From positions 17,501-34,378 of the forward strand of contig JAHBMJ010001187.1 of assembly GCA_018398765.1 (NCBI GenBank): DNA of 16,878 bases. Reading direction: 5' to 3'. The stretch is from Chromera velia. Taxonomy: Eukaryota > Sar > Chromeraceae. Made by a program: the position numbers and the translations under genes. The notes below the pieces were generated by a model. The model was not told where the DNA came from. It saw nothing but the letters and a program-made list of their open reading frames with translations, and made no database searches. The stretch's first letter is position 1. Each line of letters opens with the position of its first letter. Of the stretch, positions 15,781 to 16,878 are shown piece after piece.

Positions 15781-16260
15781 TGCCTCTATGTATGCGCTCA
15801 AGCTCTTGCTTTCTTTACCGGGGGAACTGGCGCTGTTTTTATTTTCCTTCTGGTGAGTTTAAAGTTCCGTCTCCCGCCGTCTCCTCTCAGATCGACGTGT
15901 ACTAGCTAGCCTTGATAACTCGTTGCATTATATCAGGCACTGGCCCACCTTTGTCCAAGCTCTCAGACTTCCATATCTTCTTACTATGTACCTGCAGACA
16001 GGATTTGGGATTCTCACTGGGCTGTTTCAGGGATCCAGAGGGGCCTTCGCATGCTCTCCGGTAAGTTCATCAGCTTGTTTGTCTCAATGCTTGCACCCCG
16101 TTCCATCAGGTCAGAGCATGATACACCTCAGACCCTCCTATGGAACTTTATCCTTTTCTTGTTTGGTGGTTGCACGCAGGATCTGGGACTACTTTTTGCC
16201 TTTGCTGAGGAGCTGGGGTTGCTTTCGCCATTCTTCCGGTGAGTCTGCAGTTCCGTGAGT
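15781..16260 (+). repeat. Three related exon-like units ending in splice-donor consensus
   Basis: Three stretches end in a donor-like site: ...TTCCTTCTG|GTGAGT (15853), ...GCTCTCCG|GTAAGT (16061) and ...CATTCTTCCG|GTGAGT (16239). The second and third can be aligned without gaps for 62 bases upstream of the donor (15999-16060 and 16177-16238), both starting CAGGAT(T/C)TGGGA, about 59% identical by eye. The first and third match at 25 of 36 bases up to and including the donor and 14 of 18 from the donor onward. Each is preceded by a T/C-rich tract and the last two by a CAG. They could be duplicated small exons of a plus-strand gene running off the window, or a decayed tandem repeat. Frame does not settle which. 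Confidence 0.35.
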
Positions 16261-16331
16261 CCATATGAAAACGGGACTAGACCAACTCCAACACTAATTC
16301 CAACTCCAAATTTTTTTTAAATATACAAACA

Positions 16332-16349
16332 GTTTAAACTAGTTTAAAC
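16332..16349. repeat. Perfect 18-bp palindrome
   Basis: GTTTAAACTAGTTTAAAC equals its own reverse complement. It lies in an AT-rich block (16300-16415) with several TTTAAA motifs. Confidence 0.9.
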
Positions 16350-16458
16350 ATATTTAAAATCGTTTAAGTGTATCTTTAGCGATTCTTTTGTTGTTTTTAA
16401 AGGTTTTAAATTAGAGCCCAGAGTGTATGAGAGTGAAGGTTGGAAGTGTTGTAGCACA

Positions 16459-16573
16459 GTGGCAGGCTGGGCCGGCGGGTCTGCGTGCATGCTGCGCGTG
16501 GCATGCAGTGCCGCGCCGTACGTACGTGCGTCTGTGCCGTGGCCTGCCCCAACCGGCCCACGCAGGCTGCCAC
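16459..16573. repeat. GC-rich imperfect inverted repeat
   Basis: The left arm GTGGCAGGCTGGGCCGG (16459-16475) pairs with the right arm CCGGCCCACGCAGGCTGCCAC (16553-16573) through two 7-base blocks, GTGGCAG/CTGCCAC and GGGCCGG/CCGGCCC. The loop is GC-rich and carries GCATGC twice and TACGTACGT. It might be a foldback element or a structured RNA. No coding role is visible. Confidence 0.5.
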
Positions 16574-16878
16574 GCTTGACTGACGCACGCATCCCAATCC
16601 GAATATTCGGCTGTACGGTAGAAATCCGATTATATGCTTTTGCAGGCCGAGGCATCTGTCAGAAAGCAAGGAAGAAATTAAAAGATCCCGCTTCATTCCC
16701 TTCAGTTATAGCTCCACGTTGCTATGCAGATTTTCTGTAGAGTGCACTTGTTGTGGGCCTGTCGCTGGGGATCGTGCGCCGGTGCTGTAGTGTGGCTGCA
16801 CTTTTGAGGTGGGCTGAGCTTTGCCGTCTCCTTTTAAACAACACTTTGTATGGGCAAGGGGTTTTAATTGTTACGTCA

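Noticed and set aside
15096-16878. A 3' LTR matching 13678-13836
   Set aside because: Reading through the region for TGTTGTGAAG, GACTGGACTCTC and TTCATTACA found no second copy. A diverged copy cannot be excluded without alignment.
1-16878. tRNA, rRNA or spliceosomal RNA genes
   Set aside because: I saw no cloverleaf A/B boxes or conserved rRNA/snRNA stretches by eye; tRNAscan-SE and Infernal would be decisive.

Overview
This is a eukaryotic nuclear window. The evidence is a seven-exon gene with GT/AG introns whose phases match, long simple-repeat tracts, an LTR-retrotransposon-type gag region and an LRR gene with introns. The standard stop codons fit every model. The mix of mid-GC genes, pyrimidine-rich introns, RNase-inhibitor-like LRR proteins and a mitochondrial Mss116-like helicase would suit an alveolate alga such as a chromerid (Chromera velia type). 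That assignment is a guess; nothing here proves it.

Layout. (1) Positions 1 to about 2010, minus strand: an LRR protein gene, open without a stop to the left window edge, so its 3' end lies outside. (2) About 2011-3703: probably an intron of that gene, filled with GACA/GAGA tracts and a composite minisatellite; on the gene's sense strand these are pyrimidine-rich. (3) 3704-3826, minus: a further LRR exon candidate. (4) 3827-5980, minus: mostly unresolved, with a convincing exon-like acidic segment at 5647-5865 that may be the gene's 5' part or a separate small gene. (5) 5981-6726: a gap between diverging genes. (6) 6727-12888, plus: a DEAD-box-like helicase gene in seven exons, about 1252 residues, with a mitochondrial-type N-terminus and several degraded catalytic motifs. 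One of its introns holds four kinds of microsatellite. (7) 12889-13677: AT-rich spacer with short tandem duplications. (8) 13678-15095, plus: a candidate LTR end, an initiator-Met-tRNA primer-binding site and an intact gag-like ORF with a CCHC zinc knuckle, but no pol. (9) 15096-16878: non-coding or decayed sequence with three related exon-like units, a perfect 18-bp palindrome and a GC-rich inverted repeat.

The two main genes are probably transcribed divergently from the 6.0-6.7 kb gap. I see no evidence that they share a pathway. The strongest points are the LRR gene, which has no start-to-stop ORF inside the window; the helicase, whose motifs I, II and VI have all lost key residues; and a gag-only retroelement with an apparent primer-binding site. 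Exon boundaries come from reading splice signals and frame by eye, not from transcript data.
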